DNA of 64,000 nucleotides from Bolinopsis microptera (Eukaryota > Ctenophora > Tentaculata > Lobata > Bolinopsidae), in assembly GCF_026151205.1 (NCBI RefSeq), contig NC_087078.1:3489675-3553674 (forward strand). Reading direction: 5' to 3'. The notes below the pieces were generated by a model. That model had not been told where the DNA came from. It searched no databases and saw nothing but the letters and a program-made list of their open reading frames with translations. Made by a program: the position numbers and the translations under genes. Positions 20,624 through 32,285 of the stretch are shown here, one piece after another (positions within the stretch are counted from its first letter, which is position 1; every line of letters begins with the position of its first letter).

Positions 20624-22960
20624 TAAATCGTCAACATATCGTTTATTATTGGATAATATCTTTGCTAATCCCATTTTCTTTTCCTGAAGTAAACGTTTCA
20701 TATAATTAAATTCCTTTTTGCCAACAGTGAGATCAGCTATAGGGGAACTTGAATTTCCACCCATAGGAATACCCTTGGTTTGTATGAATACAATCCCACC
20801 GAAGACGACATAAGTGTTATAAATAATAAATTTAACAGCCTCTTTTAGGTCATCTTGACTAAAGCAGGCATGAGAATCATAGGTTTTATTGGAAAAGAAA
20901 CATGTATTACTGTCTCTTTTAGAAATACAAATATATCTATTACGGTCTGAAAATATTAAATCAACAACTTCATTAATCATATTCTCTACTTCAATCAAGT
21001 CTAGTCTGGTATAAAGAGTAGTAAAATCATATACTTGTATATTATAAACATCGCTATTTTTGATAGCTTCAAGGAATTCACTTGAGGAATCTATGCTCCA
21101 AAACATGTTTATACCGCTGTTGTTGTAGATTGCCTCGCAGTATTTCTTGAAGTATTTCCTCAAAAGTTTCAGACAACAGTTAACTTGGACGTTAAGTTGT
21201 TTCGTAACGCAAAAACGGGCACCTGCAATGAACCTCGCCTTGTAAGGGTTCTTATGAAGCTTAGGGTTCCAGAAGATGCGTGCTAGTCGCAAGTTTTTAT
21301 CTTCAACTTGTACATTAAATCTCTCCTTTAGACTCTCAGATATTTTATTGACATAATGAGTCTCGTCTTCGCTACAGGGTTTATATGTATCATTACCTAT
21401 ACATTCTAGAGTATTAGGATCAAAACCCATTTCATTGACAAGAGTTTTTACATAAAACTTTTTACAAATAAATGAAAAATTACCAGAAGCTTTGTCGATA
21501 CTACAAATAATGTATTTACTTTTCAGCAATTTAAGACTTCTTTTAACATCATCTTTTTCCAGTGTGTTTTCTTTTATTTCAAATGTTTCAGGAAAGTTTT
21601 TCTTGTAATATTCAATACGATTGGAAACTATTGATAACACTTTTTCCTTCCAATCGCTGAACTTTACTTCTTTTTGACAGTACTTTCTACTTTTTGATTT
21701 TATAAATTTATCGACAGCTTCGGTAACTGACATATATATCTCATCTGGAGATTTAAATGTGGGAATCCTGTATTTACAACCGTAGGAAAGTACTTCCCTG
21801 AGTTCAACATTATCAACAATATCTAAATTACCAGTAACTACATGTCCATGAGGAGGATAATTGAAAGGGGAGGAGTGACAATCGCATGGACTACCTAAAA
21901 TAGATTTAATATCAGAAATAGAAAGTTTCTTTAAGAATGAAGCATAGTTACAAATAGAAAGACTTATAGGATCATTATACTCATAATAAATCTGTAATGG
22001 TGTAAAAGACTGAATCAAAATGGGAAGCAAATCAATGACTGAAGTGTCAGAGAAAATAGATTTTAGGTTAAGATTATCAATGAATTTGCAATTAAATGGA
22101 ACAATTATAAATTCTCTATTACTGGATTCAGATTTGTTCTGATGGTATTTGGGGGAAAATGTTAAACAGAAAGAGGAACATACGTTGTAAATCAATCCTG
22201 AATTATTTTGACTCAAAGAGTAGAGAGTGCCTAAATCTGATAAGCTATAACATTTTAATGTTTTGTATATGGAATGTTCTGAAGAGATGTTATCTTTCAG
22301 CCTGTTAATATCAGACTCTATGGTATCCAGAGACTTCTTAGGCTGAACTTTCTTCTTTCCATTCCCTCTGCCACGTTTGTATCGAGCAATCTGTCCACTA
22401 AAATAATTCATAACCCGATCTTGGGAGATGTTGCCCGTTCCTTTCTTCTTGTCATTAAGACCAAGAGGGAATGCTGTCCCAAGCTTCTCTATCCAGTAAT
22501 CCTCCAGGAGAAGTAAATCATTCTTGACATCGGTGGACATGTCAGAATCAACATAATCTACAATCTGTATGGAAGCATCTGAGAAGACGTGACCAGGAAT
22601 ATTAAAATGTTCATATAAAAATGTGGATGATTTGGCTTTGACACAATTTCTGTGGCCATTGACTCTTTTGTGAAGTGGTTGAGTTGTTTCTCCAACATAT
22701 TGTTTTTTACAGGTAGAACAGGTAATAACATAAATAACATTATTAGTTTTACAATTAAATATAAAATTTGTATGTCCAAAGATAAAATCATTATTAAAAG
22801 TACTGCTCCTAAATGTATTAACAGGATTAAAACTGTTGCAAGTGAGACAACCTCTACCATTGCAACATCTAAAAGTGCTAGAAAAGACATTACTAGGGGT
22901 TACCCATTTATTCAAGGATTTTGAGAAAAATTTACCATTACGTTTAAGTCAAGAAGGTAA

Positions 22961-23914
22961 CATCATCCCTTTCGGCGTTTCCGCCTAGACCCAACGACTC
23001 GAGATCGGCCAAGGACAACGGGTCGGACATCAACCTATTGTCATGGGGCTGCCATGATTGGGCGGGCGTTAGATGTCATGAACCTAAATAGTTCTCCCAC
23101 CGACGCAGTGTAGCCTGGCGAGATTCTTCGCGACCATAAAAATCTCTTAGAACCGGATCTTGCACTGCCGCTGTTTCTCGTACCGTAGCATGGCGGACAG
23201 CTCACGCCAGAAAATGAAATAAACAGGTAAATACAGGATAAATCAGGAGATGTATGTACAACAACAAGACTTTAAGGAGGGCGCCCAAGAAAACAAAGAT
23301 CAACCAAATCTCGGAACCAATGGCCGGGAGAGATATAAATGTAATTATAGAGCAATATCAAGAAAAGCTATCAATTATGTATCCAACGTTCAATGATCAG
23401 TGCATTGCTTTTGTTCACCCATTTGTTCGGTGCTTTTTTTTTAAAAGACCATTATCTTCATCATATATTATATCATACAACTACAATTGGCACATACAGT
23501 CGAAATATGCTGAGAATGCTGACAAACAGATCGGATAGTGTTATGGTATAATAATTGCTATACCAACCATTAATGATTTGTAATTATATTGATTGTTGTT
23601 CAAATTCGTGTCGAACAAGAGTCCAGGTTGCGTACTCTAGTTCGGCAGAGTGCAACTTTAGGGTTTATCGAACTAGAGTACGTGTCGAGTGTCGAATTAG
23701 AGTACGCTGTACCCCGGACCCAATTTTCGGTGGAATCTTGCTTATTAAAAAAATACAAAATAGATATTATAAAATATATAGTATCTATTTTGTTGAAACG
23801 TTTTCAATTTTCAAATTTCAGTATTGAAATGATACATGCGTTGATGAAATAAGTTGATAACAAAGATTCTGCAACAACTCGTTGCCACAGTAGAAATGTA
23901 GTAGCTACTCGGTA
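22961..23914. other. Spacer upstream of the LDLa receptor gene
   Basis: This stretch holds the probable 5' region of the Penelope-like element and short reiterations such as cgaactagagtacg around 23630-23705. An ORF at 23254-23538 has no domain signal. No gene is supported. Confidence 0.5.
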
Positions 23915-26900
23915 ATGGCAATTTGCTTCATTATCTACTTATCATCGGTTCTTTGCATATTTTCAAATGGCTGTGTAAACGGATACAGAGAAGATGCAAC
24001 GGAACTGGTCACAGGTAAAAATACTGATTTAAGATCCAAGTCTAGGTATCTGGATAAGAATTTAAGCACCAAGTTCACCGACATTTGATTAAGGTCTTGA
24101 AGCTTTGTATTTTAGATCCTTAAATAAGGGTCGACCGATAGATTGAGGTAAAATCACCAAATACCCAGTATTTTCAGTTGATGAGCTTTCAGAAGGAACA
24201 ACTACTGAGACACCCCTCATGTACCTTGAACTTCAACAAGAAATATATCAGCCTTTATCATTTGATGGGCCTCAATGGGAAACTGCTGAAAACCCCCTCA
24301 TGTTCCTTGAATCTCAACAAGAAATATATCAGCCTTTTTCATTTGATGGGGTACAATGGGAAACTGCTGAAAACCCCCTGAGCACATCCCTTGAAACTCA
24401 ACAAGAAATATACCAGCCAGTTGCTGAACCTATACCAGTTGCTGAACCTACCAGCTACCAACTTTTTGACCAAAAGCTTCACGCAGTGGTCATAACAATA
24501 CAAAATCTTCCGGTTAACACACATGAGATGGTCGTGAAAGTTCAGTTTAGGGCTCTTCATGAATTAGCTGAACGATCAGGAGGAATTCTTGAGGTAAAAT
24601 TGTCCGAGAAGCCAAAGTACAACATAGAAAATTGTATGGAGGGAGATTTTACTTTTCCAAACATCACTGATGACAAATTACTCAAGCTGAGAATTGTAAA
24701 GAGATATCCTTGGATCGCGATTAGATGTAACGGGGTCATAGTCGTGAAACGCAACTTTTTCACGTTCAAGAATCCAGAGTGTAGAAGTGTTTGGGCAATC
24801 AAAGCAAATAATGTGAGTATAAACACGACTAGCGAGACTGAACAGAATCAGGCTTCACTAAAGACTGAAATATTGAATCAAGGTGAGAGTTTTACAGCTT
24901 CAAGTTAAGTATTATTATATCTACTGTACTCTGTAGTATTATACATAATGTAATAACAGGTTAAGGTCAAACATTTGTTTCATCCTAAACAAAGCATGAT
25001 TTCTTCGTACATGATTTCTTCGTACCGAGTACAAAGCTAAAAGTTTTAGCGTCTCTAATTGTTTGTAAACAAATATTGTACAAGCATTATTCACTTTTGG
25101 GTTTAAATATTACATTTTGGACTCATCTCTTAACTGGTAGGAGTATTTAAACTTGATGATTAATTTGTTTCTAATGCATCATCACCTTTCACTAGTCAGT
25201 AATGAAGAAGATATGGTGGATGAGCTATACGAAACATTGTACCCAGAATACTTTCCTGATGATGGCTTCGTCATATTTGGGGAACCTGTACGGCCGGAAT
25301 GGCCTACATGGGGAGGTACCGGTATGTGATAAACATTTTAAAGTAAAATTAAATGACTCCATTGTATAGAAGTGACCTCAGAAACACATTGTATGGGGAA
25401 CACTGACCGCTGATAATCAACTTCCAGTGTTGAGCGGACATATTATCAATACAGACTGCGAGTAGCCTTGTTGAGCATGAGCAGCGTGTATCACATTACA
25501 CATTCGTTCATACAGCTACAGGAACCGTCGTAAATTATAATACAATAATACCTTGGCTGTTGAGTGCTACGGGCGATGATGCCAAGAAACTAAGCCAGGC
25601 CAAGGTATTATAATTTGTTATAATTATCTCCGGGAATTATATCCCCGAAAAGTCGTGCTTTAGACACATATTATCATGCTAATTGATTATTTAACTATCG
25701 CTCGTAAAATATACGATAAAAGATAACCAATATTATACTCCAGTAGCAGGGAGGGGTTGAGTGTGCACTTCGATGTAGAGAGTTTTTTGCTACTGAATCG
25801 GGTTAAATAGGTCATTGGTAACTCAAATCACCGAGGGGGGAATTTTGTGTCGCTAGCCCCAACCCTGTGGAGCCACGCCCATATTTCATATCAGGTGCGT
25901 ATATGGGAAATATGTATCTCAGCTTCTGAAGGTCTTAGAAACTCAAACTTGAATTTAAAATGACTGCAATGCACATGTTTATGTTGGTACAATGAAGGTC
26001 ATGAAAGCCCAATATGCTTCTTTTTGGAAAAAATTCAGAAAAACCGATTTTCACTTGGGCACGAGTAAAAAATCTACTCTAGTAATTGAGTGAAAATCGA
26101 GTAAGCAGTTCAGTGTCTACAAAATTTCTAAACACAAGGTCCTCTGTTAGGTCATTCTGAATCAGAATTGATAAAGTAAGCAAATTCTATTAGTAGTTTC
26201 AACCCTTGGAGCCACGCCCATTATATTTCATAATATGTGTGTATATATAATGGGAAATTTGTATCTCAGCTTCTGAAGGTCTAAGAGACTCAAACTTGTG
26301 TTTAAAATGACTGCAATGCACATGTTTATATTGGTACTATGAAGGATATGAAAGCCTTAAATGCTTATTTTTGGAAAAAATTCAGAAAAACCTATTTTCT
26401 CTAGAAATTGAGTGAAAATCGAGTAAGCAGTTCAGTGCATAGGTGCAGATTTCGTTTTGAGGTGAACTTTTAAGTTCCCGAGAAATCTTCTTAAGTTTGC
26501 TTTTTTTTTCTCCTCGGGCACATTCGTAACCTACGGGCCAGGTAAACCTAAACTACATATTGACCGTTATGTACGTCGGTATCTGTTGAGGAGCCAAATC
26601 ATCTGAAAAGCCCTAAACCTATATTTTGCTCAGGCACGTAGCCAGGATTTTTCTTTGGGGGGGGGGGGGCTGTCGGCGAGCAAACCTGCAAGCTGTGGCA
26701 GGGGTCTGGGTGCGCAGCCCCCAGGGGGGTCCAGGGGCGGACCCCATTGGCGAGGGCTAGGGGGGGGGGGGCGCAGCCCCCCGGAAAACTTTTGCGAAAT
26801 AGGGTGTTTTAGGCTAAATTGAAAGTTTAATGAATATTTACAAAAATGTATGGTTTGGCATAATCATTGCTTACAATCCTGACCTGAGTAATTTCCCCCT

Positions 26901-29900
26901 TTGAGACTTTATTTTGGGTTGGAAATTGAGTTTATCGAGAGGAAGTGAAAAATCTCTGGTTCAAATTTGGATTTGAAGCCATGTTTAATTTTTTCTGTTG
27001 AGGTCAATTTTTTGCGCAGAAAGCGCTCGATTTTAGGGGAAAAAGTTTAAGTTTGCTTTTAATTTTTAAGGTCCTGTCGGCACCTGAAATCGACGAAATC
27101 TGCAGGGGTGGTTCAGTGTCTACAAAATTTCTAAACACAAGGTCCTGATCCTCTGTTAGGTCATTCTGAATCAGAATTGATAAAGTAAGCAAATTCTATT
27201 AGTAGTTTCAACCCTTGGAGCCACGCCCATATTTCATAATACCAGTACGTTATAATTTTGGATCTTTCTAGCAACCTCTGATATGAATGCTACGTCTTTC
27301 TCTAGTATCCAGCTACTACGCCACCAATTCCAGCTGTTTTCACATATTTCGGCAACCTCTATTTAACTACCACCAAGGTTCCTCCAACTTCTGCTATTTC
27401 TAGCAACCTTAACTTAAGCTAGTGGGCTACTTCTTGCCCTGTCTAGCAACCATCAGAAACAGAAAATTTCCTCTTCCTTAATGAGCTGGAAATTGATGGA
27501 TGCAGCGGAGGTATCACTCATATCAGAGGTTACAAGATCTAAAATTATAACGTATGGTGTTAGCTGGATAGAGTTGACGTGGAGTTAGCAGAAGTAGATT
27601 CTGCTACATGAGGTTGGATTTAAGTTGATTAGCCATAATAGCCAAGCAGCACTGGAGAGAGCCCCAGAGAGGGAGAAGGCAGCCTAAGATAGCTGGAAGG
27701 AGCTTCTGAAACTCATTATTTTCGCAGCATGCTGCTCCATGAATGTTATCCAAATGTGTTCATGTTGAACGTTTTACTGTGCTGCAAATTTCTCTAGAAG
27801 ACTTTTTTAGCCCGAGATATCATTATTAAGTACATAAGGCCCCTGCAACGTTCAGAAGCCGAGATAGAAAAGTCATATATTTGCGCCTGGGGGTAATTTA
27901 GGAGTTTTGCACCCTAGGGTTGAAACTACTAATAGAATTTGTGTACCTTATCAATTCTGATTCAGAATGATCTTACAAAGGATCCTGTGTTTAGAAACGT
28001 TTAGACACTGAACTTCACACTCGATTTCACTTAACTTCTAGAGTAGATTTTTTGCTTGCGAAAATCAGTTTTTCTGAATTTGTTCCAAAAATACTTAGCA
28101 TTTTGGGCCTTCATGACCTTCATGATAGTACCAATATAAACATGTGCATTGCAGTCAATTTAAACTCACGTTTGAGTCTCTTAGACCTTCAGAAGCTGAG
28201 ATACAAATTTCCCATATATACGCACATATTATGAAATATAATGGGCGTGGCTCCAAGGGTTGAAACTACTAATAGAATTTGCTTACTTTATCAATTCTGA
28301 TTCAGAATGACCTAACAGAGGACCTTGTGTTTAGAAATTTTGTAGACACTGAACTGCTTACTCGATTTTCACTCAGTTTCTAGAGTAGATTTTTTACTCG
28401 TGCCCAAGTGAAAATCGGTTTTTCTGAATTTTTTCCAAAAAGAAGCATTTTGGGCTTTCATGACCTTCATTGTACCAACATAAACATGTGCATTGCAGTC
28501 ATTTTAAATTCAAGTTTGAGTCTCTAAGACCTTCAGAAGCTGAGATACATATTTCCCATATACGCACCTGATATGAAATATGGGCGTGGCTCCACAGGGT
28601 TGGGGCTAGCGACACAAAATTCCCCCCTCGGTGATTTGAGTTACCAATGACCTATTTAACCCGATTCAGTAGCAAAAAACTCTCTACATCGAAGTGCACA
28701 CTCAACCCCTCCCTGCTACTGGAGTATTACTAAGTTCTTTATTTCAGAAAACACACCGAAAGACGATAATGCTCAAGAACTTACCGAAAGATTTTGCGAA
28801 GTTAAAGAAGAGCACCAATTTGTCAAGCTTCAATGTTTGGAAAGAAATGAGGAGATCACTTACAAATGCCCTAATTCTGACAACTATTATACTTACTGGA
28901 GTAAAGATTCTGATGAAAACACCTATTACAACATGTCTTGTCCTGAAGATAAGGAATTCTACCAAGCATGTGGCCACACAGCTCCACACATTACTGAAAC
29001 TACTAAAGATGATATTGATGGTCTCTGTGGTGCCTTTGTGTGCGATTTGAAAGAAGAAAACATATCTGTAAGAAGTGACAGCCAGATAATGGTAAACAAG
29101 ATTTGTGATGGTAAGCACGATTGTGTAAACACAAACCTTGATGAGAAAAATTGTGGATTTAGCTGCAAAACACACAATTCTCGAGAACAGCACATCTCTG
29201 CCTCTAAAAATTGTGATAGAAAATGCGATTGTGCGAATTGTGCAGATGAAGCCTCGTGTGGACAGCACACAAAGGGTTTATTTTGTGCAGATGGGAAGTA
29301 TATTGAACCAGAAAAGATTTGCGACTCCAACGACGACTGCATGGATTGGAGGGATGAAAAAGACTGCATTGAAGCAAAGTGTAACATAACACTTTATCAC
29401 AATGGAATCACAGCAGGACATTCGGAAGTTAAGCAACCTGTAACACAAATCAGAAGGTTAAAGATGAATGATAATTGCGATGGCGTCCCAAGATGTGACG
29501 ACTCTTCTGATGAAGTGTGTGTAACTAGGACTTGTCACCGTGCTATCAACGAAACTTACACTCTAACAGTTACCCTCAAAGATACAAACATTTGCACCGC
29601 CCCAATCTCTGGGAGCTTCTACCGGATTTGTGACGATGCCAGAGACCAAATAAATTGCACTGATCCCATTGATGTTGCCTTACAATGTAAAATTGATGGT
29701 AAACCTTCTACAGTATCTAGGTATGTGATATGTAAAGGGCTCGACATGTGTGATGACAAGATGGACAATGACTGCATGCAAATAGCAGAAGAGTGTCTTA
29801 TTCACAAGCATCAGTTCTGTGACGGTATCCACGACTGTGAAGGAGGAGCAGACGAGAAAGAAGAACTCTGTCATGTAACGAAATCAGCACTCTGTTCGAG

Positions 29901-32079
29901 ACGGTATCCAGCTGATAATAGTGAGCGGAAGCCAATTCCATTAACTTGGATTGGAGATGGGGTTGTTGACTGCAAAGATGGAGTGGATGAAAATCGTCTA
30001 GAGTGGAGATTTTGTGGTGATAGCAAAGTTCCGTGGGCCACTGCTTTCACCGAGGCTGAGACACCTTGTGAGGAGTTCTATTTGTGTGCTAACGAAACGG
30101 AAGAAATGGTGCAGTTTCCCTTTTTGTGTGACAATGTCAACAGTTGTGGTCGGGAAAACAAAGTCTGCAAAGCAACCAACGATCAAATAATTCCCACAAA
30201 CTTGCAAGATCTTAAGAGTGGTATTAGAGCGTCTCACTTCTGTCTTCCAGGACTGGATAGTTTGCAGTATCTTGCTGGCAACTGTGCACTAAAGCAATTC
30301 ATCCATCCTCACAAGCCATTTGGAGTGACAGCCCACCTGCCTATCATGGTTCCAGAAGAGGAATTGCAATGCAGTTACCTTTTTGGTGCACCATATGTCT
30401 TCTCAAGTTGCTTAGGTTTATGTTCAGATGAAAAGATTCCATGTCCATTAGGAAAATTAGAATCTGACTCTTGTTTAAGTACCTACCAGCAGAAGAATCG
30501 TGTCTTTACATATGCGACAGGGGAGAAGAATGAGGCCTATCTTAGTTTCCTTGATTCCGGCACACAATCCGGATCATTCTATACGCCTGAGCTATTTTGT
30601 TGTCCCAATAAGAAGTGCATTCCATTTAACAAAGTGTGCAATCTAGCTGATGATTGCGGGGATGGAGCTGATGAAAACAACTGTTCCAATCATTACAAGT
30701 GTAATTCCTCCCGAAAATTCATACCAGTTTCAAGTGTTTGTGATGGTATCCGTGATTGCTCAGATGCATCTGATGAATGTAATGAAAGATGTAAAAACAA
30801 TTTCAAAGTCATAGAGAAATCATATCTTACTGTCGGTGCATGGATAATTGGAATTATGGCAGCATTCCTGAACACCATTGCTGTCATTGCTACAGCAAAA
30901 CAGCTCTACTCAGAGAAATCAATCATCAAACTATCCAATCTGACTTTTGTACTGTTGATTGCACTGGGAGACATGTGTGTTGGCATCTACCTGATAGCCA
31001 TATCAACGTTCGATAGCAAGTTCAAAGCTGATAACAATGGACAAACGTTCTGCAAGCATCGTTTTGACGAATGGCTCTCTGGACAAGAGTGTGCTACAAT
31101 GGGAGTTCTGAGCACATTCGGATCTCAGCTTTCCCTTTACGCCATGACCATGCTCAGCTTATGGAGGGTTTATTGTGTGAAGTCAAATACACTCCGAGGT
31201 ACAGTCACGAAGAAAATCACAATAATTCTAGTGAGCGTTTCTTCTTTTCTCATTATCGTAGCACTACTCATCTCGACCATTCCTTTGATTGATACCGCAG
31301 AGGATTTCTTCGTCAATAGCTTAGCTTACCCAGGAAACCCATTGCTGATAGGAGCACTCGATAAAGAAAAACACATGAAAATATTCCGAGCACACTACGG
31401 ACATATCTACAAAAAAGGAATCTTGAGCTGGCAAACAATTCAGAGACTTGTCCAAGGAATGTTCACTACGTTCAACGGCCCCCTTATTGGGAAAAAGATT
31501 CATTTCTATGGGAACTCGGGTGTGTGCCTTTTTAAATTCTTCGTTACACCTGATGATCCCCAACGAGCCTACACGTGGTTCATCATTGCTCAAAACGCTG
31601 TATGCTTCTTGGTCATCACTCTGTCATACATTATGATTCATCTGATAGTAGACAATTCAAGGAGAATATCACAGGGAACTTTGCAGGGTGATAGAGGAAC
31701 CAACAAAAACGCAGCGCTAAACAGGAAGATATCATTAATGATAACAACAGATTTCCTGTGTTGGATTCCTTTTCTTGTTGTCTGCACACTTCACTACACT
31801 GAAGTTATGAACGCCACACCCTGGTACTCTCTCTTCTCAATTGTGTTCATACCTCTCAACTCAGTAATCAATCCCATCTTGTACGATACAGCAGGATTTG
31901 TTGATTTTTTGAAAAAAACGTTCATCGTCAAAAGAATAAGGAAAAGTATAAGAAAAAGGGTCAGCTCTAAAAAGACAGTCAGCTCCGAAATTGGCTCTGA
32001 AAGCAGAATGTCGGTCACTGTACATCCAAGTACACAAAAGACACTTGCAGGAACTGACAAAGCAACCTCATCTATCTAG
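23915..32079 (+). CDS. LDLa-repeat G-protein-coupled receptor, four exons
   Basis: Exons 23915-24014, 24178-24882, 25196-25321 and 28748-32079 join with all introns in phase 1, giving 1,420 residues. Exon 1 encodes a signal peptide (MAICFIIYLSSVLC...). Exon 2 has three 27-residue repeats (QQEIYQP, WETAENP), then a globular region with IAIRCNGVIVV. Exon 3 is short and acidic. Exon 4 has about eight to ten cysteine modules, several with the calcium-binding DCxDxxDE pattern of LDL-receptor class A repeats (DDCGDGADENNC, RDCSDASDEC). Seven transmembrane helices follow from residue ~1003, with FLCWIP in TM6 and PLNSVINPILY in TM7, as in leucine-rich-repeat/relaxin-type receptors. No leucine-rich repeats are present. 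The C-terminal tail is basic, then Ser/Thr-rich. The nearest architectural relatives are the invertebrate GRL101-type receptors. It should sit in the plasma membrane; the ligand is unknown. Confidence 0.9.
24214..24420 (+). repeat. 81-bp in-frame repeat in exon 2 of the receptor
   Basis: Two full units and a third partial unit of 81 bp (27 codons) encode LE.QQEIYQP..FDG.QWETAENP. The period keeps the reading frame, so copy number can change without breaking the protein. Confidence 0.85.
25736..28726. mobile_element. 3-kb foldback transposon in intron 3 of the receptor gene
   Basis: The ends tactccagtagcagggaggg and its complement face each other, with TTA (or TA) on both sides. The arms are each roughly 700 bp and nearly inverse. 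Each holds tandem subunits of about 350 bp (ggagccacgcccata, tctcagcttctgaaggtct, cagttcagtgtctac). The middle contains a further partial subunit near 27112, an inner inverted pair at about 27240-27290 and 27508-27553, and the cgtagccaggatttttct repeat. No transposase ORF is evident. The superfamily is uncertain (TA suggests Tc1/mariner, TTA would suit Harbinger). Confidence 0.8.
26633..26815 (+). repeat. cgtagccaggatttttc repeat, copy 1
   Basis: It begins acgtagccaggatttttctt, runs through G-tracts, gtggcaggggtctggg and ggggcgcagcccccc, and ends tttgcgaaatagggtgtttt. A related copy at 41452-41662 is fuller. Here the gcgagcgaagcgagc blocks are reduced. Confidence 0.75.
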
Positions 32080-32285
32080 ATGCCGTCTCTTCAGTTATAT
32101 AACAAATAAGAAGGACTTATAGATTATAGAAACAAACTGAACATAATTATGTTGCATAACTTACTACATTTAATACAGCCGTATTGAAACGATTAAACAA
32201 TAAGTCGAATTTATTATTAGTCTTGTATTTTTAAATCTTTCATTGGTGATTGAAATCTTATCATTGCATCTTTTCTCTATATTAT

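Larger units (their letters stand above)
18500..22960 (-). mobile_element. Penelope-like retroelement with N-terminal GIY-YIG nuclease, interrupted
   Basis: The coding parts are 22915-20626 (ending in YVDDL) and, beyond the insertion at 19088-20623, about 19087-18636. The first part has CxxxxC-type cysteines (CCNGRGCLTC), then a GIY-YIG nuclease (VIYVITC ... QYVGET) at residues ~55-150, then a linker with GRGNGKKK, then reverse transcriptase with KGIPMGG and YVDD. The second part carries the remaining RT/thumb (YLDLNI ...) to a stop. In most Penelope-like elements the nuclease is C-terminal. N-terminal placement is the mark of the Naiad/Chlamys clade. The reading frame is open apart from the insertion. 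The 5' start is unclear: the ORF begins without a good ATG, and an upstream ATG lies one base out of frame. Element ends were not defined. Confidence 0.85.

Noticed and set aside
22960-23010. Hammerhead-ribozyme-like stem (ggcggaaacgcc followed by gaaa, minus strand) near the Penelope 5' side
   Set aside because: The required CUGAUGA core before the stem is absent; gggtcta stands in its place. It could be a degenerate relic but cannot be called.
23254-23538. 94-codon ORF upstream of the LDLa receptor
   Set aside because: No domain signal, no splice sites in phase, low-complexity end.
28744-29387. Minus-strand ORFs opposite the LDLa exon
   Set aside because: Shadows of the cysteine-codon-rich plus-strand exon, which has splice and domain support.
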